A stretch of DNA of 64,000 bases from Acidobacteriota bacterium (GTDB lineage Bacteria; Acidobacteriota; Blastocatellia; RBC074), in the NCBI GenBank assembly GCA_016715865.1, contig JADJXM010000004.1:124001-188000 (forward strand). Reading direction: 5' to 3'. Shown in pieces: positions 51,205 through 64,000 of this stretch. The notes below the pieces were generated by a model. It searched no databases. It was not told the DNA's origin and was given only the letters and a program-made list of their open reading frames with translations. The stretch's first letter is position 1; each line of letters opens with the position of its first letter. Both the position numbers and the translations under genes were made by a program.

Positions 51205-51882
51205 TTGAACCGAAAACTGATCATTGCCATCGATGGTCCGGCAGGCGCAGGCAAAAGCAGCGTCGCCAGAAAGCTCGCCCGGCAGCTTGATTATCTGTTC
51301 ATCAATACCGGCGCTATGTATCGGGCCGTGGCATGGAAAGCGCAGCAATCGGGCATCCCGCTCGACGATGTCGAGCAGATCGGCAGGCTGGCCCGGGAAT
51401 CGCGAATCGAATTGACCGGTCCGGTGGATGCAACCCGCGTTCTGATCGATGGAGAGGACATCACAGAGTCCATCACCTCTCCGCGGGTAAGCCAGGCTGC
51501 CTCTGTCGTTTCGGCCATCCCGGCAGTCCGCCGCGCCCTAGTCGCCAGACAGCAGCAGATGGGCAACCAGGGCGGCGTCGTCATGGAAGGGCGTGACATC
51601 GGAACAATGGTCTTTCCTGATGCCGATATCAAAATATATCTGGACGCGTCTTCTGAAGCGCGCAGTCATCGACGATTCGATGAAGATACAGCGCGCGGCA
51701 TCGCGGTCGCATCGATCGAACGGATGCGCTCAGAGATCGAAGAGCGCGACCTGCGCGACAAGTCTCGCGATGACTCTCCACTCATGCAGGCCGAAGACGC
51801 GATCTATATCGATTCTTCCGGTTTGTCGATCGAGGAGGTCGTGGTCAGGATCCTCGGGGCTGTATCGTCGAAAATGAATTGA
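51205..51882 (+). CDS. cmk: Cytidylate kinase
   Basis: A 225-residue kinase that phosphorylates CMP and dCMP. The P-loop GPAGAGKSS lies at 11-19, LDYLFINTGAMYRAVAWKA follows, then LIDGEDITESI..PRVSQAAS and GGVVMEGRDIGTMVFPDADIKIYLDAS, all characteristic. The start is TTG at 51205, six bases after ltaE; no ATG is near the family N-terminus. It ends 32 bases before ribE. Confidence 0.93.
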   Translation: MNRKLIIAIDGPAGAGKSSVARKLARQLDYLFINTGAMYRAVAWKAQQSGIPLDDVEQIGRLARESRIELTGPVDATRVLIDGEDITESITSPRVSQAASVVSAIPAVRRALVARQQQMGNQGGVVMEGRDIGTMVFPDADIKIYLDASSEARSHRRFDEDTARGIAVASIERMRSEIEERDLRDKSRDDSPLMQAEDAIYIDSSGLSIEEVVVRILGAVSSKMN

Positions 51883-51914
51883 GCCTTCTGGATTTTAATC
51901 TTAAAGGTCGCAAT

Positions 51915-52514
51915 ATGTTCACTGGAATTATCGAAGAACTCGGAGCTCTGAAAAAAGTCACGACCCTCCCGGACGGTGCGCGGATAGAGGTATCCGCCGC
52001 CGGAGTGCTGGAAGGCACACAAACTGGCGACAGCATTGCCGTCAATGGAGTCTGCCTGACAGTCGTCGCTCAGGGCGCTGGCTGGTTCGCCGCCGATGCC
52101 TCGGCCGAGACCCTGCGCCGGACCAGCCTCAAAGCCGCTCGCAACGGCACGAGCGTCAACCTCGAACGCCCCCTCACCCCGTCTTCGCGGCTTGGGGGTC
52201 ATATCGTTCAGGGACACGTCGACGGAACAGGAACATTCATCCAGGCCAGCCCTTCAGGCGATGGATGGATCGTGCGCATAGGTTTTCCGCCGGAACTCGC
52301 AAAATACATCGTCGAAAAAGGCTCAATCGCCGTCGATGGCATCAGCCTGACAGTCTCTACACTCGGCGAAGGATGGTTCGAAATCGCGATCATCCCTCAC
52401 ACCTGGAAGATGACCAATTTGAGCACGCTCAAACGCGACAGCCCCGTCAATCTGGAAGTCGACGTGATCGCAAAATATGTCGAGCGCATGCTGCAGGCTT
52501 ACACGGAAGATTAG
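51915..52514 (+). CDS. ribE: Riboflavin synthase, alpha chain
   Basis: A 199-residue protein with the duplicated lumazine-binding domain: start MFTGIIEELGALKKV, first domain TGDSIAVNGVCLTVV, then the second copy beginning GHIVQGHVDGTG and KGSIAVDGISLTVS. It makes riboflavin from two 6,7-dimethyl-8-ribityllumazine molecules. The ATG at 51915 is the family start; the open frame from 51879 overlaps cmk but is not needed. It is followed by the RibBA-like gene after 38 bases. Confidence 0.95.
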   Translation: MFTGIIEELGALKKVTTLPDGARIEVSAAGVLEGTQTGDSIAVNGVCLTVVAQGAGWFAADASAETLRRTSLKAARNGTSVNLERPLTPSSRLGGHIVQGHVDGTGTFIQASPSGDGWIVRIGFPPELAKYIVEKGSIAVDGISLTVSTLGEGWFEIAIIPHTWKMTNLSTLKRDSPVNLEVDVIAKYVERMLQAYTED

Positions 52515-52552
52515 CAGTGGGCAGTGCTTACTGTAAACTTCTCCTATTATTT

Positions 52553-53665
<1,113 letters not shown>

Positions 53666-53666
53666 G

Positions 53667-53763
53667 CAGTAAAAAGTTAAAAGTAGAAAGACAAAGTGGC
53701 TTTGTATCCTCTGATCTATCTTTCTACTTTTAACTTTTACTTTTACTTTCTACTTTTTACTGC

Positions 53764-53768
<5 letters not shown>
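53667..53768. repeat. Heptamer element (inverted arms) with GCAGTAAAAAG ends
   Basis: Left arm GCAGTAAAAAGTTAAAAGTA (53668-53690) and right arm ending ACTTTCTACTTTTTACTGC (to 53763). The outermost GCAGTAAAAAG/CTTTTTACTGC is exactly inverted. It fills the gap between the convergent RibBX and zinc-ribbon genes. Confidence 0.85.
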
Positions 53769-54516
<748 letters not shown>

Positions 54517-54627
54517 CTTTCACCTCCTGTGAGCTGTGGAATGACGCCATACGCCGGCACGTCATGTTTCTGTACGCTCATGAACAAGGCGGTGTTCCCG
54601 GCGAATCCTGCCCTGTTTTTCCCGGCA

Positions 54628-55089
54628 TTAACGGGCAGCACGTTTCGACTTACCCTTTACATAACCGGTTCTGACGACCGTTTTGATATTGCCTCGAAGA
54701 TTGAAATCGCCTTCCAGATGAAACTCGAGCGGATCGCATGCCGCCACAAAATCATCGCGGATCCGATTGACTACGTGCTCGTGAAAAATCTTGATGTCGC
54801 GGAATGAATTGATATAGAGCTTGAGCGATTTAAGCTCGATGCAACGGCGGTTCGGAACATATTGAATATGCAGCGTGGCGAAATCCGGAAAGTCCGAAAA
54901 CGGGCAGATGGCAGTGAACTCAGTCGAAGTGAAACTGATCTCGATGCGCTGACCCGGATACTCGTAGGCGAATGTATCGAGCGGGTACAGATTCATTTCG
55001 GCCGAGGGCGTCGGACGCAATTCCAGCTGCGCCTCGGGAGTGATCTCGCTCACCGGCGGCAGGAGACCGCTTTTTTTCTCTTTTTTCAT
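54628..55089 (-). CDS. queF: 7-cyano-7-deazaguanine reductase QueF
   Basis: A 153-residue short-type QueF that reduces preQ0 to preQ1 in queuosine synthesis using NADPH. The thioimide-forming cysteine lies in FTSTEFTAICPFSDFPDFA, the ESxSLK region reads RRCIELKSLKLYINSFR, and the substrate-binding DDFVAACDPLEFHLEGDFN segment follows. The ATG at 55089 suits the family; the longer frame up to 55176 adds a Gln-rich stretch not seen in relatives. No other queuosine gene is next to it. The strand-sharing DHH gene lies upstream. Confidence 0.93.
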   Translation of the reverse strand: MKKEKKSGLLPPVSEITPEAQLELRPTPSAEMNLYPLDTFAYEYPGQRIEISFTSTEFTAICPFSDFPDFATLHIQYVPNRRCIELKSLKLYINSFRDIKIFHEHVVNRIRDDFVAACDPLEFHLEGDFNLRGNIKTVVRTGYVKGKSKRAAR

Positions 55090-55228
55090 CTTTTTGCCTG
55101 ACAAGTCAAACACCTCTTCAAGTTTCAATCCCTGACCACCTTGCTGCTGCTGAATTCGTTTTCCGTTCCGTCGCAACAGACGACAATGCGCTTACCAATC
55201 TCAAGTCCTCCGATATCAGACTCATCAT

Positions 55229-56212
55229 TCACACTGGCCGACCGGAGGTCGGCGTTCCGGCTGCAAGTTCATCAACGATTCCGGCAGCGATTCTGCGCGC
55301 ATTTTCAAGCTCATCGGGCGCCAACGAGATGGCAGCCACAACCGCATGACCGCCTCCGCCGAAACGCTCGCAGATCGCCGCCAGATCGTGTGTCCGCGGT
55401 TTCGGAGCCCACGGATTCGAGCCCACTGAGATCTTCGAACGAAAAGTCGACTGGCTGACGCTGACGCTATAAGTTACTTCAGGAAACAGGTAATACGGAA
55501 TGAATTTGCTGTAGCCTTCCATATCCTCGCCGGCGACATCGAAAAAGGCGACGGATCCGGTCACACGCGCGTTCCTCCGGATGATCTCGATAGCATTTCT
55601 ATGCCGCTCGTATAGCGGAGCGATCCGCTCGACGACCCAGGGCGAAGTCGCCACCTCCGTCAGCGACCTGACCTGCAGGTCGCGAATTATTCTTTCGATC
55701 ATCGCCTGATCGTGGTCGCTTTCAATGACGAGGGCCAGTTTGAGCGCGTCTTCACGCATCTCGACCGGTTGCGCGGCCGATTCATAGAGCGCCCCATCGA
55801 TGATATTCGCCCTGTGAATCAGCTCCCTGATGGGCGTCGGATCAAACCCGAATTCCCGTTCAGCCACATCGGCTATAAATCTGGTGCAGGACTTATATCC
55901 CGCATCCAGAAACTTTTTCCCGCCTCTGTCGGCCTTGAAATGCGCCTCGTCCTCCTCGGTCAGGAATGCGCTCTTATGATGATCGAACCACCAGGTCAGT
56001 TTCGGCGAGCTGCTGTATTTGAAATCGACGATCGCGTTTTCATCACCGTCGAAAGCGTCATCGTCAAACAAAGCGCCGGCGCGATGCATCATCGGCTGAT
56101 AGACGTACTCCCATCCCGGGTTTATCTTCTCACCATAAAACCTTGAAAAGACTGCGGCGGAGGATACGCCGTCGAAACAATTTCCGTGGTAACAGACTTT
56201 GATTATTGACAT
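55229..56212 (-). CDS. DHH-family phosphoesterase
   Basis: A 327-residue DHH/DHHA1 protein. The N-terminus CYHGNCFDGVSSAAVFS is in the place of the HxxDxDG metal site of these enzymes; FDHHKSAFL provides the DHH motif; and the DHHA1 part ends ICERFGGGGHAVVAAISL with GGGGH, the nucleotide/phosphate-binding motif. Members split short nucleotides or cyclic dinucleotides, but the changed first motif makes the substrate uncertain. The last residues AAGTPTSGRPV come from a GGAACGCCGACC-type repeat, so the natural end is probably at about LAPDELENARRIAAGIVDEL. Confidence 0.85.
   Translation of the reverse strand: MSIIKVCYHGNCFDGVSSAAVFSRFYGEKINPGWEYVYQPMMHRAGALFDDDAFDGDENAIVDFKYSSSPKLTWWFDHHKSAFLTEEDEAHFKADRGGKKFLDAGYKSCTRFIADVAEREFGFDPTPIRELIHRANIIDGALYESAAQPVEMREDALKLALVIESDHDQAMIERIIRDLQVRSLTEVATSPWVVERIAPLYERHRNAIEIIRRNARVTGSVAFFDVAGEDMEGYSKFIPYYLFPEVTYSVSVSQSTFRSKISVGSNPWAPKPRTHDLAAICERFGGGGHAVVAAISLAPDELENARRIAAGIVDELAAGTPTSGRPV
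55237..55258. repeat. Single arm of GGAACGCCGACCTC repeat within a gene end
   Basis: GCCGACCGGAGGTCGGCGTTCC, inverted to GGAACGCCGACCTCCGGTCG, is identical to the inner arm of the element at 23302-23405. It lies in the last codons of the DHH gene. Confidence 0.7.
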
Positions 56213-56317
56213 GAAAACAGGTGTCAGTCTCGCTTTCTACTCGGATTAACCGGAAAGGGTTGCATATTGATAATCGGTCAGCTTAAGCGCAACTTCGATT
56301 CGTTGCAAGTCAGCAAA

Positions 56318-56422
56318 AATAAGTTGAAAGTTGAAAGTTGAAAGTCATAAGTCGATAATCGACAAGCATTCGATAATTATTCAACAAGCGCTTGCTATAT
56401 TTGGCTTTCAACTTTCAACTTT
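56318..56422. repeat. Heptamer element, GTTGAAA variant
   Basis: AAGTTGAAAGTTGAAAGTTG (56319 on) and inverted arm CTTTCAACTTTCAACTTT (56405-56422) with a spacer of about 60 bases. It precedes the TonB-receptor gene and, being seven-periodic, is a variant of the other heptamer elements. Confidence 0.7.
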
Positions 56423-56435
56423 ATTTGGAGGAATT

Positions 56436-59212
56436 TTGGGCGGCCCTCTCACTATTCGCATCGGCATAATACTGTTTTCAGTTTTTGGGTTGTGCCATCC
56501 GGCGGTTACGGCGCAAACTCCGCTGACCGGCAGAGTGACGGATGAAGCCCGGTCGCCGGTTCGGGCGCAGTGCTCAGTGTGCGCTCGGCACTCGGTCATG
56601 TGTTGCGACAGGGAACGACTGACGATGCCGGGGCCTTCACCTTCGCTGAGCTGCCTCCGGGATCGTATTCAATGGTCATCGACGCGAAGAGTTTCGAATC
56701 GCAAAGTGTGGTCTTCAGGGTGTTGCCGGAAGCGGCGGCCCCGCTGGACATCACGCTGGCGATTCTGCCCCTGCGCGGCGATATCTCTGTCACGGCCGAG
56801 CGCGGCAGGTTATCAGAGGGCGAAACGTCCGCCTCGATAATTATCCTGCGGGAAGAGTTGGGCCATCACTCCCGTCCGACACCGACACTCGGGAACGCGC
56901 TCGAAGGAGCAGCCGGAATACTGGTGCAACAGAGCTCCCATGGGCAGGTCTCGCCGTTTCTGCGCGGCTTGACGGGCTATCAGGTTCTCAATCTGATCGA
57001 CGGAATACGGTTCAACAATTCGACCTTCAGGTCGGGACCGAATCAATATCTGGCATTTATCGAGCCCGGGCAGATGCAGAGGCTTGAAGCGATGCTCGGG
57101 CCGTCCAGTTCACAATACGGCAGCGATGCGCTGGGCGGAACGATTCAGACCCTGACAGCCTTGCCCGGGTTCAGCAGATCCCGTCATCCGTCATTCAAAG
57201 GCGAGTTTTTGAGCTTCGCCTCAAGCGCTGACGCCTCGACCGGCACGTCCGGATCGATCTCGACCGGAACCGATCGCATCGCCTGGCTGATCGGCGGCAC
57301 GTGGCGGCGACACAATGATCTGCGTCCCGGCGGCGGAGTGGATTCGCGCCACGTCCTGGCAAGATTTTTCGGGTTGCAGGGCGATACGATCAGCCAACTG
57401 ACCGGTACACGGCAGCAGGACACAGGATTTACTCAATACGGCTGGCATACCAAACTGGTGGCCCGCTTGTCGGACGATCAGAATCTGACGCTGTGGTACC
57501 AAAACAGCCGGCTCGACGGCGTTCGCGGATACAAGGATTTATGGGGAGGGCTTGGCCGCCTGAGGTCTGATTTCGAACCGCAGGGGCTCGATTTCCTTTA
57601 CACCCGATATGAAAAACTGGCAACCGGCCCGCTGGATTCGTTGAGCGCAACCTTTTCGATCAATCATCAGATCGACGGATCGATCAGGCAGGGATTGAAA
57701 GCCTCTGATCTCATCATTCGTGATGACAGCAATGTCAATGTCTTCGGATACGCGACTCAGGCGACGACTCATATCGGCTCGCGGCAGGCGATCGTCTTCG
57801 GCGGAGAGATCTACGATGAACAGATCGACGCTTTTCGCTTTCAGACTGATCCGGCCGTCGGGCTGCCGGTTCAGAGACGGGCTCTATACCCAAATGGATC
57901 GCGCTATACGACTTATGGTCTGTTCGGACAGGAATCGATCGAGATAATATGCAATAAACTGCGCGGGACATTTGGCGGACGATACACGCGCATCGGATTT
58001 AAAACATTCTCTGGCGACAACCTCGACGCTTCGGGTGACAATTTTGGTGTCATCGACTCGTCGCTCGTCTTCGACGATCTGACATATAACGCCGCCGTAA
58101 CGTGGTTCGTTACGCCGCGGCTGGCGCTCAATTTTCTGACCGGCAGAGGCTTCAGGGCGCCGAATCTGAACGATCTCGGAGCGCTCGGGCTGAATGATCT
58201 GGGTTTCGAGGTCCCGGCCCATGCCGTGGCAAACTCAGGCGGCCTCGTCGGTTCGAGCGATGGCGAAGGAGTAGGTTCGCTCGGCAGAAAGGTCGAGACG
58301 CTGCGCGCTGAAAAGCTCTTCAACTACGAAATCGGAGCGACGCTGCGCACCGATCGTTTATACCTCCGTGTGCATGCGTTCGATGCCGAGTTGAAAGATC
58401 CGATCGTACGACGGACGATGCTCTTCCCAGCCGGACAGACGCCTTCATCACTGGCCGGGATTGCAGTCACAATCATCCCCCAGACCGATATCCAGCGCCG
58501 GCAGAATATCGTCGGTGTTGCAACCTCGTTCGATCCTCGTGCAGTCAAGGCCTTTGTCAATGACGGGCAATCGAGGTATTACGGAATCGACATGCTCTTC
58601 AATTATCGGTTCTCATCGCGATGGACGGTCGAAGGCAACTATTCTTATCTGACCGGACGGGATCTGAATCCGAATCGCAACATCCGCCGCCTGCCGCCTC
58701 AGCAGGGATTTCTTGCCCTCCGCTATCAGCCCGCTGGACGCACGTGGATCGAGCTGAGCGGGAATTTCAGCGGCCCGCAAAACAGATTGAGCGGCGGGGA
58801 TCTGACCGATGAGCGCATCGGCGCCGCCCGCAGGAGGAGCGATATAACGGATTTTTTTCTCGGCTCCCTGATTCGCCCCCACATCGGGCCTGGCAATGAC
58901 GGCATATCAGGGACGGCCGATGACATCTTCAATCCGACCGGTGAAACAATCGGCCAGATCCGCGACCGCGTCCTGCCGATCGGCGCGACAATCAATGGAG
59001 TTCAGGTCATCAACGATTCAACACGCGTCCCGCTCTATCTCTCGACCGCCGGATTTGCCAGCCTCAACCTGCGCAGCGGTATTGCTATCTCTGAAAATGT
59101 CAGCTTGAATATGACACTCATGAATTTTCTCGATCGCAATTACCGCATTCATGGTTCAGGCGTTGACGCTCCTGGAATCAACCTGCATATGGCCTTGCGA
59201 TTTTCCTTCTAA
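56436..59212 (+). CDS. TonB-dependent outer-membrane receptor, with a one-base frameshift
   Basis: A receptor of about 925 residues read in two frames. Frame one begins with a TTG at 56436 (GGAGG four bases before it) and encodes a signal peptide ending AVTAQ and the start of a carboxypeptidase-regulatory domain (TPLTGRVTDEARSPV). Frame two, from about 56567, continues the same domain: AVLSVRSALGHVLRQGTTDDAGAFTFAELPPGSYSM. One missing G in a GGG run (56563-56565) would restore the frame (SPVRGAVLSV). The plug domain (LGNALEGAAGILVQQSSHGQVSPFLRGLTGYQVLNLIDGIRFNN) and a beta-barrel up to a C-terminal F (MALRFSF) are intact. It probably imports a large nutrient or siderophore. Sequencing error is as likely as a real mutation. 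Confidence 0.85.
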
Positions 59213-59274
59213 ATACTGCCGGTACGAAACGCCGCATTATTCGTTTGCCGCACCGGTCGAGCCGGGAAAAGCTG

Positions 59275-60207
59275 ATGAAAAAATCGATCCTTTTAGCGGC
59301 CATCTGGCCGGCACTGTTAATTGTTCTGACATTTGCGGCGACGCAGAGAACTTTCGCACAACAGGTTCCCGATACCGAATTTCGCCCCCCAATCAAAAAC
59401 CCCCTTTTCAAACCAGGCGAAGGCCCGGTCGTGCTGATCGACGAGGCCCATTTCAATTTCCATACCGCCTCGGGACGCTATCAGACCTTTGCCAATCTGC
59501 TCCGCCGGGACGGATACGTCGTCCGTGAATCACGCGAACGATTTTCGAAAAAATCGCTCGAATCGGGCCGCATTCTGGTCATCGCCAATCCGCTCCACGA
59601 AAGCAATCAATCGAACTGGTCGCCGCCGAATCCCTCCGCCTTCACCGATCAGGAGGTTGCCGCGGTCAAGGCCTGGGTCGAAGCGGGCGGTTCATTGATG
59701 CTCATCGCCGATCACCTGCCCTTCCCCGGCGCCGCCGGTAATCTGGCTCTGGCCTTCGGCATCCATTTCAATAACGGCTATGCGATGGAGCCAGGCCAGT
59801 CGGGTCCATTGAGCTTCATAGAAACTTCAGGCCTTCAGATCGACCACCCGATCCTGCGCGGACGCAGCGATTCAGAGAAAGTCGAGAAAGTAGTCACATT
59901 TACCGGCTCGGCATTTCAGATCGACAAAGGAGAGCCGCTCATGACCTTCAGCCAGAAAGCGGTATCCCTTATGCCAAAGGTCTTCGGGCAGGGATTCCCC
60001 CCTGACACCCCGCGCGTATCGATCGGAAAATGGCATCAGGGTGCGGTCATGAGGGTCGGCAAGGGGCGCGTTGCTGTCTTCGGCGAAGCGGCAATGTTCT
60101 CCGCTCAACTGGCAGGGCCGAATCGCGTGCCAATGGGAATGAACTCGCCCGCAGCGTCACAAAATCCGCAATTCCTGCTGAATGTTATGCACTGGCTGAT
60201 AAATGAG

Positions 60208-60210
<3 letters not shown>
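59275..60210 (+). CDS. Exported DUF4350-type protein
   Basis: A 311-residue exported protein (signal peptide MKKSILLAAIWPALLIVLTF..FAQQ). The middle has GPVVLIDEAHFNFHTASGRYQTFANLLRRDGYVV, ERFSKKSLESGRILVIANPL and VAAVKAWVEAGGSLMLIADHLPFPGAAG, the GATase-like fold of DUF4350 proteins. The aspartate and histidine (IADH) might be an active-site remnant, but no role is known. It lies after the TonB receptor, which suggests periplasmic processing of the imported compound. Its stop codon TAG is provided by a heptamer repeat. Confidence 0.75.
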
Positions 60211-60312
<102 letters not shown>

Positions 60313-60313
60313 T

Positions 60314-61909
<1,596 letters not shown>

Positions 61910-62005
61910 GATTTATTGAAATTCAATGCCAGACTTCGGCGTCTATAGGGAGTAATAAAAAAATTAATTAATATTGAGAAGTTACCCCAATTTCAGGAGA
62001 AGGCG

Positions 62006-64000
<1,995 letters not shown>

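Noticed and set aside
56340..56400. Fur-box-like GATAAT/ATTATT before the TonB receptor
   Set aside because: Too few matches to the 19-bp Fur box; AT-rich sequence between heptamer arms explains it.

Overview
The window (about 55% GC by eye) looks like a chromosomal segment of an Acidobacteriota bacterium, possibly of the Blastocatellia type. The assignment rests on gene content and not on a phylogenetic marker. It includes an acidobacterial-type VWFA protein, an ECF sigma factor beside a Ser/Thr kinase-AAA-TPR protein, a small secreted DISGKW-type protein, a TonB receptor with a carboxypeptidase-regulatory N-terminus, and intergenic spaces full of short repeat-bearing inverted elements.

Layout. 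1-6.6 kb: an amino-acid ABC transporter end (binding protein, ATPase), an acyl-CoA ligase, an APC permease and an acyl-CoA dehydrogenase. 6.6-13.2 kb: a carbohydrate-type cluster with a CBM9-like protein, two Gfo/Idh/MocA oxidoreductases, an SIS-domain protein, an SDR, a core methionine-synthase (MetE-like) protein and an UlaG-like metallo-hydrolase. This combination does not match a pathway I recognise. 13.3-16.6 kb: a repeat-rich area with a SEC-C gene remnant, a RAYT/IS200-type transposase framed by about 95-bp direct repeats, and a secreted HExxH protein. 16.6-21.5 kb: kinase, AbrB-like protein, ECF sigma factor and tRNA-Val(CAC). 21.6-27 kb: deoC, fur, a dihaem peroxidase, a VWA protein, a DUF4019 protein and a secreted two-repeat protein. 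27-44.7 kb: a complete Tad (Flp) pilus locus on the minus strand, from the pilin through the prepilin peptidase, two TadE, CpaB, CpaC, TadG, CpaE, CpaF, TadB and TadC, continuing into a tiny membrane protein, DUF192, a polytopic membrane protein, a TadD-like TPR protein, an AAA ATPase and a lytic transglycosylase. 45-48.8 kb: two membrane glycosyltransferase-type proteins, the second carrying a one-base frameshift. 48.8-53.7 kb: hemW, threonine aldolase, cmk, ribE and a RibBA homologue whose GTP cyclohydrolase II half has lost all three zinc cysteines. 53.7-64 kb: a zinc-ribbon protein, queF, a DHH phosphoesterase, a frameshifted TonB receptor, a DUF4350-like protein, an unknown membrane protein and the first two thirds of a penicillin-acylase family enzyme.

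The most unusual general feature is the intergenic DNA. At least four families of short elements recur: (i) paired inverted arms of a heptamer (AGTAGAA/AGTAAAA), eight loci; (ii) paired inverted arms of nonamers (NNCGCCAAG, or CTTTGNGNN) around a spacer, including two copies that share a core of about 85 bp; (iii) GC-rich perfect palindromes of the GGAGCGCAGGC and GGAACGCCGACC types; (iv) REP-like hairpins near the transposase. Several elements end exactly at gene ends and supply the stop codon or the last residues of the protein. One lies between the -35 and -10 boxes of the tRNA-Val gene.
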